From Actinomycetes bacterium (GTDB taxonomy: Bacteria; Actinomycetota; Acidimicrobiia; Acidimicrobiales; Palsa-688), in the NCBI GenBank assembly GCA_021816565.1, contig JAKAXN010000005.1, positions 1-31,972 of the forward strand: a DNA stretch of 31,972 nucleotides. The letters are read 5' to 3'. The notes under the pieces were generated by a model. The model saw only the letters and a program-made list of their open reading frames with translations, ran no database searches and was not told the origin of the DNA. This document shows positions 14,148-23,414 of this stretch, in pieces. Position 1 is the stretch's first letter. Every line of letters begins with the position of its first letter. The translations under genes and the position numbers were made by a program.

Positions 14148-15371
14148 ATGGTCGAACCCGAAGTCCCAGCCGAGCCGGATCTGACCGGGGAGAACGCTCC
14201 CAGGTCGTTGAGGGTGCTGGTCATGATCGACTCCCTGGCTCTCGGAGGAGCGGAGAGCCTCCTGACAGGGTTCATCGATGTCGCCCCTTCAGCCGGCCTG
14301 GAGGTGAGGGTGGCCGTTGTAAGCCCGAGCGACGACAGCAGGCGGCAGATGCTCCCAGCCCTCGTCGCGCGGGGAGCATCCCCGGATTTCCTGGGTATCC
14401 ACAGGCTCCTCTCTTGGAGGGGCGTCCCGGAGACGGTGAAGGCCATCCGCCGCTCCGGTTGCGACCTCGTTCATGCCCACCTCGAATACGCCTCCACCCT
14501 GGCGGCTCCGGCCGGCTGGATCACCGGCTGTCCGGTGATATCGACCTTTCATCACGTGCCTGCCCCCGGTGCAGGGTGGCGCAATGATGTTCGGGAGCGG
14601 CTGGCTGTGGCGGCCGCGGCCGCGTCGGCTCGAACCGTATTCGTGTCGGAGTCCTCGAGAGCCCGCTTCGCGGCGCGCTACCCGATTATGGCGAATCGCA
14701 ATTGGGAAGTGGTTCGCAACGGCATCGACGTCAGGGCATTCTCGCCGGCGGAGCGTCTGATGCCCCCGGATCTCGGCGTGCCACCTGGTGCTCCGGTCGC
14801 TCTTCTGCCGGCCGCGCTGCGGGGCGGAAAGGGCCACGAGCTGGCGATCAGGTCATGGCCGGCGGTCACAGCTGCCCACCCTGAAGCCCGGCTCCTGCTG
14901 GCCGGGTCGGGTCACGAGGAAGTGAGGCTGCGTGGACTGGCGGAGAAGTACGGTGTCGTCGAGAGCGTGCTGTTCGCCGGCTTCAGGAGCGACGTGGCGT
15001 CTCTGATGCAAGCAAGCAGCCTTGTGCTCTTGCCCTCGCGCAGCGAGGCCCTCCCCACCGTGCTGATGGAGGCGGCAGCCTGTGGGCGGGCCGTTGTGGC
15101 ATCCAACCTCGAGGGCATACCGGAAGTGGTGTCGGAAGGGAAAACCGGGCTCCTCGTGGATCCAGACGATGCTGACGGCTTCTCGAAAGCAGTGATTGAC
15201 CTGCTCAGTGACACTTCGCGCCGCAATGCCATGGGGCGCCGGGCCAGAGAGCGTGCTGTAAGGGACTTCAGCTTGGAACGCTGGGTTACGGATCTGCGAG
15301 GCCTCTACGAGGCGGCTATCGAAGGCCGCGGTCGGCGACTACCGAACCGAGACCGCAGCACTGCCTCCTGA
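14148..15371 (+). CDS. GT4-family glycosyltransferase (GT-B fold)
   Basis: 407 residues from ATG 14148; a GTG at 14136 is an alternative. N-terminal acceptor-side domain opens with LRVLVMIDSLALGGAESLL, the glycine-rich loop typical of GT4 enzymes. A nucleotide-sugar half follows, with VVRNGIDVRAFSPAE near residue 190, ALLPAALRGGKGHELAIRSW, VLFAGFRSDVASLMQAS, and the donor-binding EX7E-type segment (SRSEALPTVLMEAAACGRAVVAS, then EGIPEVVSEGKTGLLVDPDD). It transfers a sugar from a nucleotide donor to a lipid-linked oligosaccharide on the cytoplasmic face. Donor and acceptor are not predictable. Its 3' end overlaps the convergent deacetylase gene by 67 bp. Confidence 0.9.
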   Translation: MVEPEVPAEPDLTGENAPRSLRVLVMIDSLALGGAESLLTGFIDVAPSAGLEVRVAVVSPSDDSRRQMLPALVARGASPDFLGIHRLLSWRGVPETVKAIRRSGCDLVHAHLEYASTLAAPAGWITGCPVISTFHHVPAPGAGWRNDVRERLAVAAAAASARTVFVSESSRARFAARYPIMANRNWEVVRNGIDVRAFSPAERLMPPDLGVPPGAPVALLPAALRGGKGHELAIRSWPAVTAAHPEARLLLAGSGHEEVRLRGLAEKYGVVESVLFAGFRSDVASLMQASSLVLLPSRSEALPTVLMEAAACGRAVVASNLEGIPEVVSEGKTGLLVDPDDADGFSKAVIDLLSDTSRRNAMGRRARERAVRDFSLERWVTDLRGLYEAAIEGRGRRLPNRDRSTAS

Positions 15372-16267
15372 CCCAGATGGCGGCCGACCACCCCGAAGCC
15401 GAGCGGGCCCCACTCCGGGTACATCACGAAGCGGCGCAGGGCCAACAGATCGGTGGCACGGTCGTTCCATCCACTGATCGTGGTGACAGCGGCCCGGTAC
15501 CCGGACTGGCCGGCCGCCTCCAATGTGGACTGGTCGAAATCAGCGGTGCTTCCGTTGGGATAGGCGAGGAGATCGATTGAGGTGCCGATGCCCCGCTCGA
15601 GGAGAGCTCGAGATCCCCGGAGGTCCTCCAGCTGACTTTCGGGTGACTCGTTCGACAGGATCATGTGTCGGCTGCTGTGCGACCCGATGTTGAAGCCCAT
15701 CCCGGCGAGCTGTCTGGCTCCATCCCAGTCCATCATGGGACCGACAGGTTCCTCCCCCGCGGGATCCATCACCTCGATCAGTTCCTTCACCGCCTGCTGG
15801 CGCTCTGCTTCGACGAGAGTCTTGAGGCGCCTCGCCAGAGCATCCACCACCGCTGTCGAATCCTCGCGGTCCAAATCAAGAGTCATGCCCTTCCACCCTG
15901 TCGGCTCTCTCCTCCTGCGCTTTTGGATGGCCCAGGCCAGGAGCTCCCACCAAGGTGCCTTTTCGCTCGAGAGGAACTCCGGAACGAGGAAGAAGGTCGC
16001 CGGAATGGCCAGCTCCCGCAATATCGGCGCGGCCACCTCGAGATTGTCACGGTATCCGTCGTCGAACGTGACGACTGTCGCCCGCGGGGGAAGGGGACGG
16101 CCCTCCATGAGGCACCTGACGGCCTCTGTCAGGCAGATGGGGTTGCTGGTCATCTTGAGGACTTTCATCTGGCGCCGGAAGCCATCAGTCGCCTGCGATC
16201 CCCTGGACACGAAGAATGGCGTTGGGCAGACGTTGTGCCAGCAGAACATCACCATTCCACGGGTCAT
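15305..16267 (-). CDS. Polysaccharide deacetylase (NodB / CE4 family)
   Basis: 320 residues from ATG 16267, which overlaps the stop of the upstream polymerase gene as ATGA, so the two are translationally coupled. NodB marks: motif 1 TFDDGYRDN (67-75) with the catalytic base and metal Asp69-Asp70; motif 2 GSHSSRH (195-201) with metal ligands His197 and His201; motif 3-like LLAYPNGS (233-240). The enzyme removes N- or O-acetyl groups from glycans. No signal peptide is seen, which is common for CE4 enzymes of EPS loci; it either acts on lipid-linked precursor in the cytosol or is exported by another route. An alternative GTG/ATG further upstream would lie inside the polymerase gene. The last 67 bp overlap the convergent glycosyltransferase. 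Confidence 0.88.
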   Translation of the reverse strand: MTRGMVMFCWHNVCPTPFFVSRGSQATDGFRRQMKVLKMTSNPICLTEAVRCLMEGRPLPPRATVVTFDDGYRDNLEVAAPILRELAIPATFFLVPEFLSSEKAPWWELLAWAIQKRRRREPTGWKGMTLDLDREDSTAVVDALARRLKTLVEAERQQAVKELIEVMDPAGEEPVGPMMDWDGARQLAGMGFNIGSHSSRHMILSNESPESQLEDLRGSRALLERGIGTSIDLLAYPNGSTADFDQSTLEAAGQSGYRAAVTTISGWNDRATDLLALRRFVMYPEWGPLGFGVVGRHLGQEAVLRSRFGSRRPRPSIAAS

Positions 16268-18393
16268 CGGATTTGCTCCGGGCTGACCCGGCGCGAGATC
16301 CGCCTGCGGGCCACGGCGGGCGCCCCGATCCCAGCCAGGAAGGTGGCTCCGGCGGCTGCGCCCAACGCCCACTCGCCGAGCGGCCGCGGCCGGGACACCG
16401 GGATCGCCGGCCATGTCGACACAGGGTCGACCTGGTAGAGCCCGATCAGTTGGCTGATGTAGTCGCGAGCGGCACCTAGGGTGGTACCGGCGACGCGGCG
16501 GGCCACTGCGGGGTCAAACGCGGTCACTGACAGTGTAAGAACCGCCGCTGCACTGTTACCGGTGGCGGCGAACGAGAGGCCTTCCTGCCTGGCTGTCGTC
16601 GCGCTTCCGAGGGCGGCATCGACGAATCGTTGGTTGGAGATGATCGCCACCAGCGTCGGGATGAGCGACTGGCGGTTGATAACGTCCCACGCGTAAGCGT
16701 CGTATCCCGAGCTGGCAGCCGGTTCTGGCCGCACGGCGAAAGTCGCCCTGGCCTGCCAGGCTGTCCGGCTGGAGGGCACGTACACTCCAACGGCGGCTAC
16801 CACTGCGGCTCCTATGGCTACGACGGAGCCAAAGGCTGTCACACTGGCGCGGCGGTACACCCGGCGTTGTGCCAGCTCCTGCATCGACGGTTCGGACCTG
16901 TGGAGCACCGGCGTGCATGCTGCTCGGCGCCGGAGATCCCTATCCAGTACGGCTACCACCGCCACGACGGCGAGCAACTCGTTGAAGTCGGAGAGGTGGA
17001 GGACCGCGCTCGCAGTTGCCCACCCGAGGAGTCCGGTCACGGCGCCCAGAGCCATCAGGGCATCGTCTTCTCTCCGGAGGCGTCGAGCGAGGATGTAGGC
17101 GCGTGCGGCAATGACGATGGCCCCCCCGTAGAAGAGCAGCCAGGCGGCGAGACCGACCAGTCCCTGCTCGGAAGCGATCTGCAGGTACAGGTCGTGTGGG
17201 GCGAATACCTTACCGGTATCCGTTATGCCCGGTGTGCCGAGGTACGAGGGCTCCACCACCTCGAAGTTGCCGAGGCCGACCCCAGTGATGGGATGGTGGC
17301 GGAATATCGCCATGCCGACCTCCTGCACCTGGACCCGGTCGACCAGTGAGGGATCCGTAGTGCCCACCGAGATGTGCGCCAGCTGTCCCACGGTGGCGAG
17401 TCGGCTGGTCAGGCTGGGCACGAAAGCGAGGAGCACCACTGCTCCCGCAGGCAGCAGCCAGAGCCACTTGCGGCGGTCCCAGAGGCCGACGACCATCCAT
17501 ATCAGGAGACCGATGGCGAAGGCGATCAGCCCTCCCCGGGATTGGGAAAGGTACTCGCCGGCCCCGAGCATGAGAGCACCCAGCGCCCACGGCCACCACC
17601 GTCTCCTCGCCCGGATTCGCATGAGGAGGATTGAAAGGGCCAGCGGTGTCACCAGTACTATCGTCCGCCCCCAGAAGTTCGGATCGCTCTCCGGCCCCGT
17701 GTGTCGGCTCGTAGCAGCCCCGATGTCAGCCGCGTGCAGCTGACTGAGTCCGCCGAAGGTCGTGCTGTTGTGGAGGCCGTACTGCTGGATGACGGTGAGA
17801 CCGCACAGCAGGGCGATGGTTATGGCCATGGCCTTCACTGCCGTAGCCGGCTTCTCGGTGAAGCTGATCAGCGCCACAGTGCAGGCGAAGAAGACCAGAT
17901 CCTTCAGCTGCGAGGTGGTCAGGGTCAATGAAAGCGGGCGGGTGCTGAATACAAGTGACAACCCTTCGGCGGCGAAGACCAGGGCCAGCAGCCGGTACAA
18001 CGGAGAGCGTCCGAATCTGATCTGATTTCGGCGCTTCGCCTCCACGGCTACCGACAGCACCGCAACGGCTATCGCGATCAGGTACGGGCTTACGCCTCCG
18101 TGGGAGCCCACCACCGATGAGACGTTCGACCAGGTCACCACCTGGAGGAGGACCAGTGCGATCAACGGCCTGGCGAGGGCGAGCCCCACCAGAGCCAGTC
18201 CCACGGCAGCACCTATGGACAGCAGTAGAGACCGGTGGAGTGCTGATGCCGCTACCAGGCCCAGGGCACCGCCGATCCCGGCGAGGATCCAGATCCATCC
18301 TGGAACTGCGGACCGGCGTCCCATCGGGATCGGTTCCCGCCGGGGGACGGTGCGCTCAATGGGTGGATCCGTGCTCGGGGCAATGAGCTCCAT
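16264..18393 (-). CDS. O-antigen polymerase/ligase (Wzy/WaaL-like) fused to a Wzz-like domain
   Basis: 709 residues from ATG 18393, which overlaps the previous stop as TGATG. Residues 31-485 carry about 11-12 membrane helices with the Wzy_C/O-antigen-ligase hallmark: FRHHPITGVGLGNFEVVEPSY (364-384) and FAPHDLYLQIASEQGLVG (397-414). The conserved His400 and Glu409 correspond to the H...E pattern of the family. After a cytosolic linker (485-515), residues 517-709 look like a polysaccharide co-polymerase: TM helix (517-539), an extracytoplasmic alpha/beta stretch (SSRTAWQARATFAV, then SNQRFVDAALG) and a second TM helix (673-695) after Pro-rich PVSRPRPLGEW. An internal Met504 is not preceded by a stop, so this is one polypeptide. 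It would polymerise repeat units on the outer face and control chain length within the same protein. Confidence 0.82.
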   Translation of the reverse strand: MELIAPSTDPPIERTVPRREPIPMGRRSAVPGWIWILAGIGGALGLVAASALHRSLLLSIGAAVGLALVGLALARPLIALVLLQVVTWSNVSSVVGSHGGVSPYLIAIAVAVLSVAVEAKRRNQIRFGRSPLYRLLALVFAAEGLSLVFSTRPLSLTLTTSQLKDLVFFACTVALISFTEKPATAVKAMAITIALLCGLTVIQQYGLHNSTTFGGLSQLHAADIGAATSRHTGPESDPNFWGRTIVLVTPLALSILLMRIRARRRWWPWALGALMLGAGEYLSQSRGGLIAFAIGLLIWMVVGLWDRRKWLWLLPAGAVVLLAFVPSLTSRLATVGQLAHISVGTTDPSLVDRVQVQEVGMAIFRHHPITGVGLGNFEVVEPSYLGTPGITDTGKVFAPHDLYLQIASEQGLVGLAAWLLFYGGAIVIAARAYILARRLRREDDALMALGAVTGLLGWATASAVLHLSDFNELLAVVAVVAVLDRDLRRRAACTPVLHRSEPSMQELAQRRVYRRASVTAFGSVVAIGAAVVAAVGVYVPSSRTAWQARATFAVRPEPAASSGYDAYAWDVINRQSLIPTLVAIISNQRFVDAALGSATTARQEGLSFAATGNSAAAVLTLSVTAFDPAVARRVAGTTLGAARDYISQLIGLYQVDPVSTWPAIPVSRPRPLGEWALGAAAGATFLAGIGAPAVARRRISRRVSPEQIR

Positions 18394-19253
18394 CAGCGCA
18401 TCCCGTCATTCAGCAGAAAGCTGACGTCGTGGCTCTCGGTCCGGAGGACGGCAATGGGCTGAGCAGCTGGAACATGGACGGTATCGGGAAACGTCATACC
18501 CCCTGGTTCGGGGACTGCGCTGGAGTGGTCGCCACGACCTCGCAGGGCAGGTTCAGGCGCTGGGCCGTTGGCGTGGCGACTGCGCCGGGACGCCGCGGCT
18601 GAGAGTTGTGAGACAGCCTGCTGGACTCCGAATCCCAGGGCCACCGCCACAACGCCCAGGATGACGAGATATTTCGAGGTGCTGGTCGTGGACATCGGCG
18701 AGGCATGACCGCCGGTGTTGCTCACCACGGTCACGGAATACGGCGCGATGAGAGCGTTTACGGTTGGCTCGGCCTGCGCCACTACGGCATCGGACATGTT
18801 GGCCGCATCACTGCCGTTGGGCCCCTGGGCCGTCACGGTGACCAGCGCGGTCCCAGTATCTTCCTGGGCGGACACGGTCACTGCGGCCAGACGGGCGGGG
18901 CTAAGGCTCAGTTGCTCCCCGGCGAGCTGCTTGAAGCGCGGGAGAGCCAGGACCTGGGCCACGGTGGAGGTGATCTGTCCCCGGCTGAGAGTATCCCAGT
19001 AGCTGGCAGATGGGCCGATGGCTATTCCCTTCCCCGGCAGCACGACGACGGTGGTCTGGCCGGCCCACTTCCTGGCGGTCCCGAACAGCAGAGCGACTCC
19101 TCCGGCGGCGATCAGGATCGCAGCGAGAACACCTGCTGCTACGGACAGCAGGGTGTGTCGCCTGGGAGCACTCCTTTCATCGCCGTATGTCGCCTCTCCC
19201 CTCGGATGCCCGTTAGTGGAAACTCCGGATGATTCGATTCTGCTGGACCGCAC
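18393..19253 (-). CDS. Wzz-like polysaccharide chain-length determinant protein
   Basis: 286 residues from GTG 19253; the frame remains open to a GTG at 19319, and no ATG precedes the first membrane helix, so the start is uncertain. Architecture is that of a polysaccharide co-polymerase: a basic N-terminal tail, TM1 (34-57, LLSVAAGVLAAILIAAGGVA), an extracytoplasmic region of about 135 residues (GQTTVVVLPGKG, then LPRFKQLAGEQLSLS), and TM2 (195-214, YLVILGVVAVALGFGVQQAV). It ends in a 70-residue cytosolic tail rich in Ser, Ala and Pro. There is no Walker motif in the tail and no tyrosine cluster, so it is not a BY-kinase. It is coupled by a 1-bp overlap to the Wzy-Wzz fusion and probably works with it. 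Divergent from the glycosyltransferase at 19407. Confidence 0.72.
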   Translation of the reverse strand: MRSSRIESSGVSTNGHPRGEATYGDERSAPRRHTLLSVAAGVLAAILIAAGGVALLFGTARKWAGQTTVVVLPGKGIAIGPSASYWDTLSRGQITSTVAQVLALPRFKQLAGEQLSLSPARLAAVTVSAQEDTGTALVTVTAQGPNGSDAANMSDAVVAQAEPTVNALIAPYSVTVVSNTGGHASPMSTTSTSKYLVILGVVAVALGFGVQQAVSQLSAAASRRSRHANGPAPEPALRGRGDHSSAVPEPGGMTFPDTVHVPAAQPIAVLRTESHDVSFLLNDGMR

Positions 19254-19391
19254 TGTGGAATACCGTTCCCTTCGATCTGGGGGATCCCGCCCGGCCTCTC
19301 GGCCTACACCGGCCGGCACCCCTCATGTCGCTCTCTACAGAACCATGAGTCTCACTTCCGATCTCGACACCGTTCCTGGAAATTGACCAAT

Positions 19392-19400
19392 AGGAGAGGG
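19392..19400 (+). promoter_or_regulatory. Ribosome binding site that decides a start codon
   Basis: AGGAGAGGG ends 6 bp before the GTG at 19407. It favours that GTG over the TTG at 19383 in the same frame. Confidence 0.7.
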
Positions 19401-19406
19401 CTCGCC

Positions 19407-20579
19407 GTGGTGAACCAGCTGACGCAATTCGGGAAGGGCGCTGTCCAAGAGGACTGCCCCGGGTGTCTTCACGTATGTCACCTGATCCACAGCCTCGGAT
19501 CGGGGGGTGCGGAGCAGCTACTGGTGGAGTTCGCAGAGGCCGCTCGGTATATGGGTGTCGAGACCACCGTCGTGAGCTTGATGGACATCGGAGAGAGCCG
19601 GTACGTCGACCAACTGCGGAGCGCGGGCGCTCGTGTAATCACAACTGGGCTGCGTTCCCGGTGGGACCTTCGGGCATTCCTCCGCACCGAGGCGGTCCTG
19701 CAGGAGGTCCGCCCGGATGTGATCCAGACTCATCTGAAGCATGCAGATCTGGTGGGGGCATGGACTGCCCGTCGGCTGAGGATACCCATGGTGTCGACCC
19801 TTCACCGGATCGAGCAGGGGGGAGGCGCCGTCGAAAGGCTCAAGCAGAAGGCCGGCGGGTACGCCCGGCTCTCCGGGGCAGCGCGGACGGTGGCGGTGTC
19901 AGAGGCTCAGAGGCGCTGGTACCTGCAGACCTTCCACCCCGATCCCAGCCGGGTGGTGACGGTGCACAACGGGATAGGAATGCCGATGACCATGAGCGCA
20001 ATGGACCGGGCGGCCGCCCGGGCCGGTCTTGGCGTCGATCCTCAGCAGGTAGTGGTGACGATGCTGGGCGTCATGCGGCCGGGCAAGGGCCACGCCGATC
20101 TCCTGGCCGCCGGCCGGCTCATACCCAGCGACCTGCCGATACGAATTGTAATGGCTGGCGAGGGGGAGTTGGCCTGCGAGATCGAAAGAGCTGTACGTAA
20201 TGACCGACTGCTGGCCGAGAGGGTGGTACTTCCAGGCTGGTGCAACGATGTCGACCGGCTTCTCGGGGCGTCTGACGTCCTCGTGCACCCTACGAGAGAT
20301 GATGCCCTGCCCACCGCGGTCATGCACGGACTGGCCGCGGGCCTCCCTGTGGTGGCGTCCGACGTGGGCGGTGTCCCGGAGTTGGTCGACGACTCGGTCG
20401 GCGTACTAGTCCCGCCCGGCGATCATCATGCTCTGGCTGGAGCCCTCGTGGACCTGATCGGGGACCCCGATCGCCGGAACGTCATGGGCCGGGCGGCCCG
20501 GAAAAGGTACGAGCAGCACTTCACGGCCTCGGCGTGGGTAGCCCGGTTGGCTGAGCTCTACCGGCAGGTGGTCGTATGA
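19407..20579 (+). CDS. GT4-family glycosyltransferase
   Basis: 390 residues from GTG 19407, chosen for its strong Shine-Dalgarno sequence. The N-terminal half opens with CHLIHSLGSGGAEQLLVEFA, the GT4 donor loop, and carries VIQTHLKHADLVGAWTARRL. The C-terminal half has VTVHNGI, LGVMRPGKGHADLLAAGRLI, VVLPGWCNDVDRLLGASDVL and the donor-binding block TRDDALPTAVMHGLAAGLPV then DVGGVPELV. Both GT-B lobes are complete and the length is standard. It is cytoplasmic or membrane-associated and adds one sugar to the lipid-linked repeat unit. The stop overlaps the next glycosyltransferase start as ATGA, so the two form a coupled pair likely to act in succession. Confidence 0.92.
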   Translation: MVNQLTQFGKGAVQEDCPGCLHVCHLIHSLGSGGAEQLLVEFAEAARYMGVETTVVSLMDIGESRYVDQLRSAGARVITTGLRSRWDLRAFLRTEAVLQEVRPDVIQTHLKHADLVGAWTARRLRIPMVSTLHRIEQGGGAVERLKQKAGGYARLSGAARTVAVSEAQRRWYLQTFHPDPSRVVTVHNGIGMPMTMSAMDRAAARAGLGVDPQQVVVTMLGVMRPGKGHADLLAAGRLIPSDLPIRIVMAGEGELACEIERAVRNDRLLAERVVLPGWCNDVDRLLGASDVLVHPTRDDALPTAVMHGLAAGLPVVASDVGGVPELVDDSVGVLVPPGDHHALAGALVDLIGDPDRRNVMGRAARKRYEQHFTASAWVARLAELYRQVVV

Positions 20580-21868
20580 GCCTCCGTCCGCTGCGGATAG
20601 TGCTGGTCGAGTTCAGTCCGTCCGGCGGACTTTTCCAGTTCAGCTTCGAAATGGGGACGGCTCTGGCACAAGCCGGACACACTGTCACCCTGCTCACAGG
20701 TCCTGATCCCGAGTTCACCTCGACCGTCGCAGGTTTCGACGTGGCACCCGTGCTTCCGACATGGCACCCCGGCGCGGGCGTGGAGCCGTCCCTGGTTCGC
20801 AAGGCCCGTCGCGGTGTCAGGGCGCTACGTCACGTGGCGGCGTGGGCCAGCGTGGCCCGCTTCGTCCGGGAGACCAGACCGGACGTGCTGCAGTGGAGTG
20901 AGTGGCGTTTCGCCCTGGACGGACTGCTCGCCTCGGCCGTGGCCAGCAGGCGTTGGGCCGGGATATGCGCTGACCTCGCCCACTCGCCGATTCCCCTCGA
21001 GGAGCAGCGGGGCGGGTCAGGGCCCTACCGCCAGGGTCGCCTCCTGTACAGGGGCCTAGGGCGCGGATACCTCGCCATGGATGCCGTGATGGTTCTCGGC
21101 TCCCGCTCGCGGGCCGAGTTACTCGATGCATGGCCGGAGGTCCAGAGGGTTGAGGTCATTCCTCACGGCGACCTGCGGACCCTTGCCCATGACGAGCCGG
21201 CAGCGGCCGGAGACTGTCCCGAGCGAGTTGTCCTGTTCGGGGCGCTCACGGGCTACAAGGGCATCGACGTTCTTTTGGAGGCATTCACCCGGATCCGTTC
21301 GGCGCGGCCCTCAGCCACACTGTTGATAGCCGGGCCGGTGGTCGGCGATCTGAATGTAGCCGAGATGCAGATGAGGGCGGCCGCCGTCGAAGGTGTCGAG
21401 TTCTCCCCCGGCTATGTCCCAGCCGACGATGTCGCGCGCCTTGTGGGAGGTGCTCGCCTGGTGGCGGCTCCCTATACGAGGTCCAACTCCAGCGGGGTGG
21501 TGCGGCTGGCCCAGACCCTGGCCCGGCCGGTCGTGGCGACCGACGTTGGTGACCTGAGCGGTTCGGTGAAGGACGGGGAGACGGGACTGGTGGTGAGGCC
21601 GGGTGACCCGGAGGGTCTCGCTGAGGCGGTGATCAGACTCCTCGGTGACCCCCGCCTGGCTACCCGGATGGGAGCGGAAGGCCGGCGACAGCTTTTCGCG
21701 GAGTCCTCGTGGGAGCTGGCTGCCGGGCGACTGGTGTCCATCTACCGGTCGGCTCTCGACATCACTGCCGAGGGCAGGCTGTCATCAATCCCCAGTGCGG
21801 ATCCTGCGGCGATCCGGACCAGCGGTCCCGGTCACCGGGTGGGTGCCCCTCCGGCTCCGCCGGCCTGA
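20576..21868 (+). CDS. GT4-family glycosyltransferase
   Basis: 430 residues from ATG 20576, which overlaps the previous stop (ATGA). N-terminal loop IVLVEFSPSGGLFQFSFEMG is less typical than in its neighbour, resembling GT4 enzymes with a 'GG.FQ.S..L' start. The second lobe is standard: VVLFGALTGYKGIDVLLEAF, LLIAGPVVGDLNV, VEFSPGYVPADDVARLVGGA, then APYTRSNSSGVVRLAQTLAR and DVGDLSGSVKDGETGLVV. The usual EX7E glutamates are partly replaced: the position normally read as 'E..G....EA.A.G' is 'SNSSGVVRLAQTLAR', as in some GT4 subfamilies. The tail of about 30 residues is Pro/Gly/Ala-rich, and its last 37 bp overlap the convergent sugar transferase gene. Confidence 0.88.
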   Translation: MSLRPLRIVLVEFSPSGGLFQFSFEMGTALAQAGHTVTLLTGPDPEFTSTVAGFDVAPVLPTWHPGAGVEPSLVRKARRGVRALRHVAAWASVARFVRETRPDVLQWSEWRFALDGLLASAVASRRWAGICADLAHSPIPLEEQRGGSGPYRQGRLLYRGLGRGYLAMDAVMVLGSRSRAELLDAWPEVQRVEVIPHGDLRTLAHDEPAAAGDCPERVVLFGALTGYKGIDVLLEAFTRIRSARPSATLLIAGPVVGDLNVAEMQMRAAAVEGVEFSPGYVPADDVARLVGGARLVAAPYTRSNSSGVVRLAQTLARPVVATDVGDLSGSVKDGETGLVVRPGDPEGLAEAVIRLLGDPRLATRMGAEGRRQLFAESSWELAAGRLVSIYRSALDITAEGRLSSIPSADPAAIRTSGPGHRVGAPPAPPA

Positions 21869-23370
21869 GCGGTCGTGTGGACAGGCCTGTCGGGATCCGG
21901 TGTAGCGCACTTCGAACCTCCCAGCGGAATGGTCGGGCGGGGCTTGTCTCGCCTTAGGTGCCCGCCTATCTCCTGGGCGATCTGCAGGAAGGTGCGCAGC
22001 ACGATGATGCAGTCCAAGCTCAGCGACCAGTGCTCGATGTAGTAGTTGTCGAAGCGCGCCCGCTCTTCTATCGATGTGTCTCCTCGCAAGCCGTGGACCT
22101 GGGCCCAACCGGTCAGCCCGACGGGAACCCGCAGGCGGTCCTTGTAGTGGTAGACGGTTCGGGCGAATTGTTCCGAAAAGTGGGGCCGCTCCGGCCGGGG
22201 CCCCACGAGCGACATGTCACCGTTCAACACGTTGAACAGCTGGGGCAGTTCGTCGATGCTGGTCGCCCGGATGAGGCGGCCGACCCTGGTGATCCGGTCG
22301 TCGTCGCGTCCGGCCCAGCGGGTGTCGGCGTCGCTGCTGACCCTCATGCTCCTGAACTTGTATATCTGGATCGGCATGCCACGCTGTCCGACCCGGGTCT
22401 GGCGGAACAGCACCGGACCTCTACTCGTGACCGCTATGGCCAGCGCCGTGACCGCCATGACCGGCGCGGCCGCCAGCAGGCAAAGGGTCGCTACCACCAG
22501 ATCGAAGAGGCGCTTGGCCCTCCATTCGATTCCGGGATGGGCCGCCCGGCGGGTGTCGTGGATGGGTAGGCCCCAGAGGGTGTGGGCGTCGGGGCCAACC
22601 GTGCTGACTCCCAGTTCGAAGAAGCGGGGCACCACGTGTATGGCGACGTCAGTTGCGGTGGAGGCCCGGAGGACCTCAACCAGCTCTGGTTCCCGGCTCG
22701 CCCCGAATGCCACGAACACTCGCCGGGCTCCCGTTTGGCGAACAGCGGTGTCGAAGGAGCTGATGCGGCCGACCATGGGAACTGGGAGGGTGCCGTCGTC
22801 AGGGAAGTCATCGAGGAATCCCACCGGTCGAATGCCGTACTCGGGGTGGCTGAGAAGCGTGTCGGCGATCTGGCATCCCAACCGCCCGGCGCCCACGATC
22901 AGTGCTGGATCTGCTGCAGCACCAACCCGGGCCACCCTTTCCGCCAGGTATGAGAGGACGCGTCCGGCGAAGAGGAGCAGGGCCAGTTGCGGGACGGTAT
23001 CGAGCACCGGGCGTCCGATCGCCGGACCCATGAGGACCAGGGTCAGGATGGGCGCCGCCAGCGCACTGAGAGCGATACGCAGATGCCCCAACAGGTCGGC
23101 GCCGATGCGCTTCCGGTATCGGCCCGTGACGAGCAACTGGGCCGGGACCCAGATCATCACCACCAGGGCCGGTTCCCGAGGCGGCTGACTCATCTTCAGC
23201 CACGCGGCCAGGGCCAGCAGGTCGAGAGCGGCGGCCAGTCCGGGGGAGCGGAACGCCCTGCTGACGGCCGGCGCGGTGCTCCCGGTCTTCACCAACGGGT
23301 AGGTGCGCCGGCTTCCCCTCTCTCCTGCCGTGATCAGCGGCGAAGTTGCTGACCCCAGCTCCAGAGCCAT
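21832..23370 (-). CDS. Polyprenyl glycosylphosphotransferase (initiating sugar-phosphate transferase)
   Basis: 512 residues from ATG 23370, preceded by AAGGGG at an 8-base spacing. Residues about 40-145 hold four membrane helices; 155-275 form a Rossmann-like CoA-binding-type domain (ALIVGAGRLGCQIADTLLSH, then PVGFLDDFPDD). The catalytic phosphoglycosyl-transferase domain starts with the re-entrant helix KRLFDLVVATLCLLAAAPVM (286-305). It carries the basic VLFRQTRVGQRG and YKFRSMR, the catalytic SIDELPQ (Asp373-Glu374) and the family signature GDMSLVGPRPERPHF (384-398). It moves a hexose-1-phosphate from UDP-sugar to undecaprenyl phosphate, the first committed step of repeat-unit assembly, on the inner face of the membrane. 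The WcaJ/WbaP-type class is clear; whether glucose or galactose is used cannot be decided. The extra C-terminal 40 residues are disordered-looking and overlap the neighbouring gene. Confidence 0.92.
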   Translation of the reverse strand: MALELGSATSPLITAGERGSRRTYPLVKTGSTAPAVSRAFRSPGLAAALDLLALAAWLKMSQPPREPALVVMIWVPAQLLVTGRYRKRIGADLLGHLRIALSALAAPILTLVLMGPAIGRPVLDTVPQLALLLFAGRVLSYLAERVARVGAAADPALIVGAGRLGCQIADTLLSHPEYGIRPVGFLDDFPDDGTLPVPMVGRISSFDTAVRQTGARRVFVAFGASREPELVEVLRASTATDVAIHVVPRFFELGVSTVGPDAHTLWGLPIHDTRRAAHPGIEWRAKRLFDLVVATLCLLAAAPVMAVTALAIAVTSRGPVLFRQTRVGQRGMPIQIYKFRSMRVSSDADTRWAGRDDDRITRVGRLIRATSIDELPQLFNVLNGDMSLVGPRPERPHFSEQFARTVYHYKDRLRVPVGLTGWAQVHGLRGDTSIEERARFDNYYIEHWSLSLDCIIVLRTFLQIAQEIGGHLRRDKPRPTIPLGGSKCATPDPDRPVHTTAQAGGAGGAPTR

Positions 23371-23414
23371 CGCGCCTACCCCTTCATAGTTACCTGCGAT
23401 CGGACCTGGGCCCC

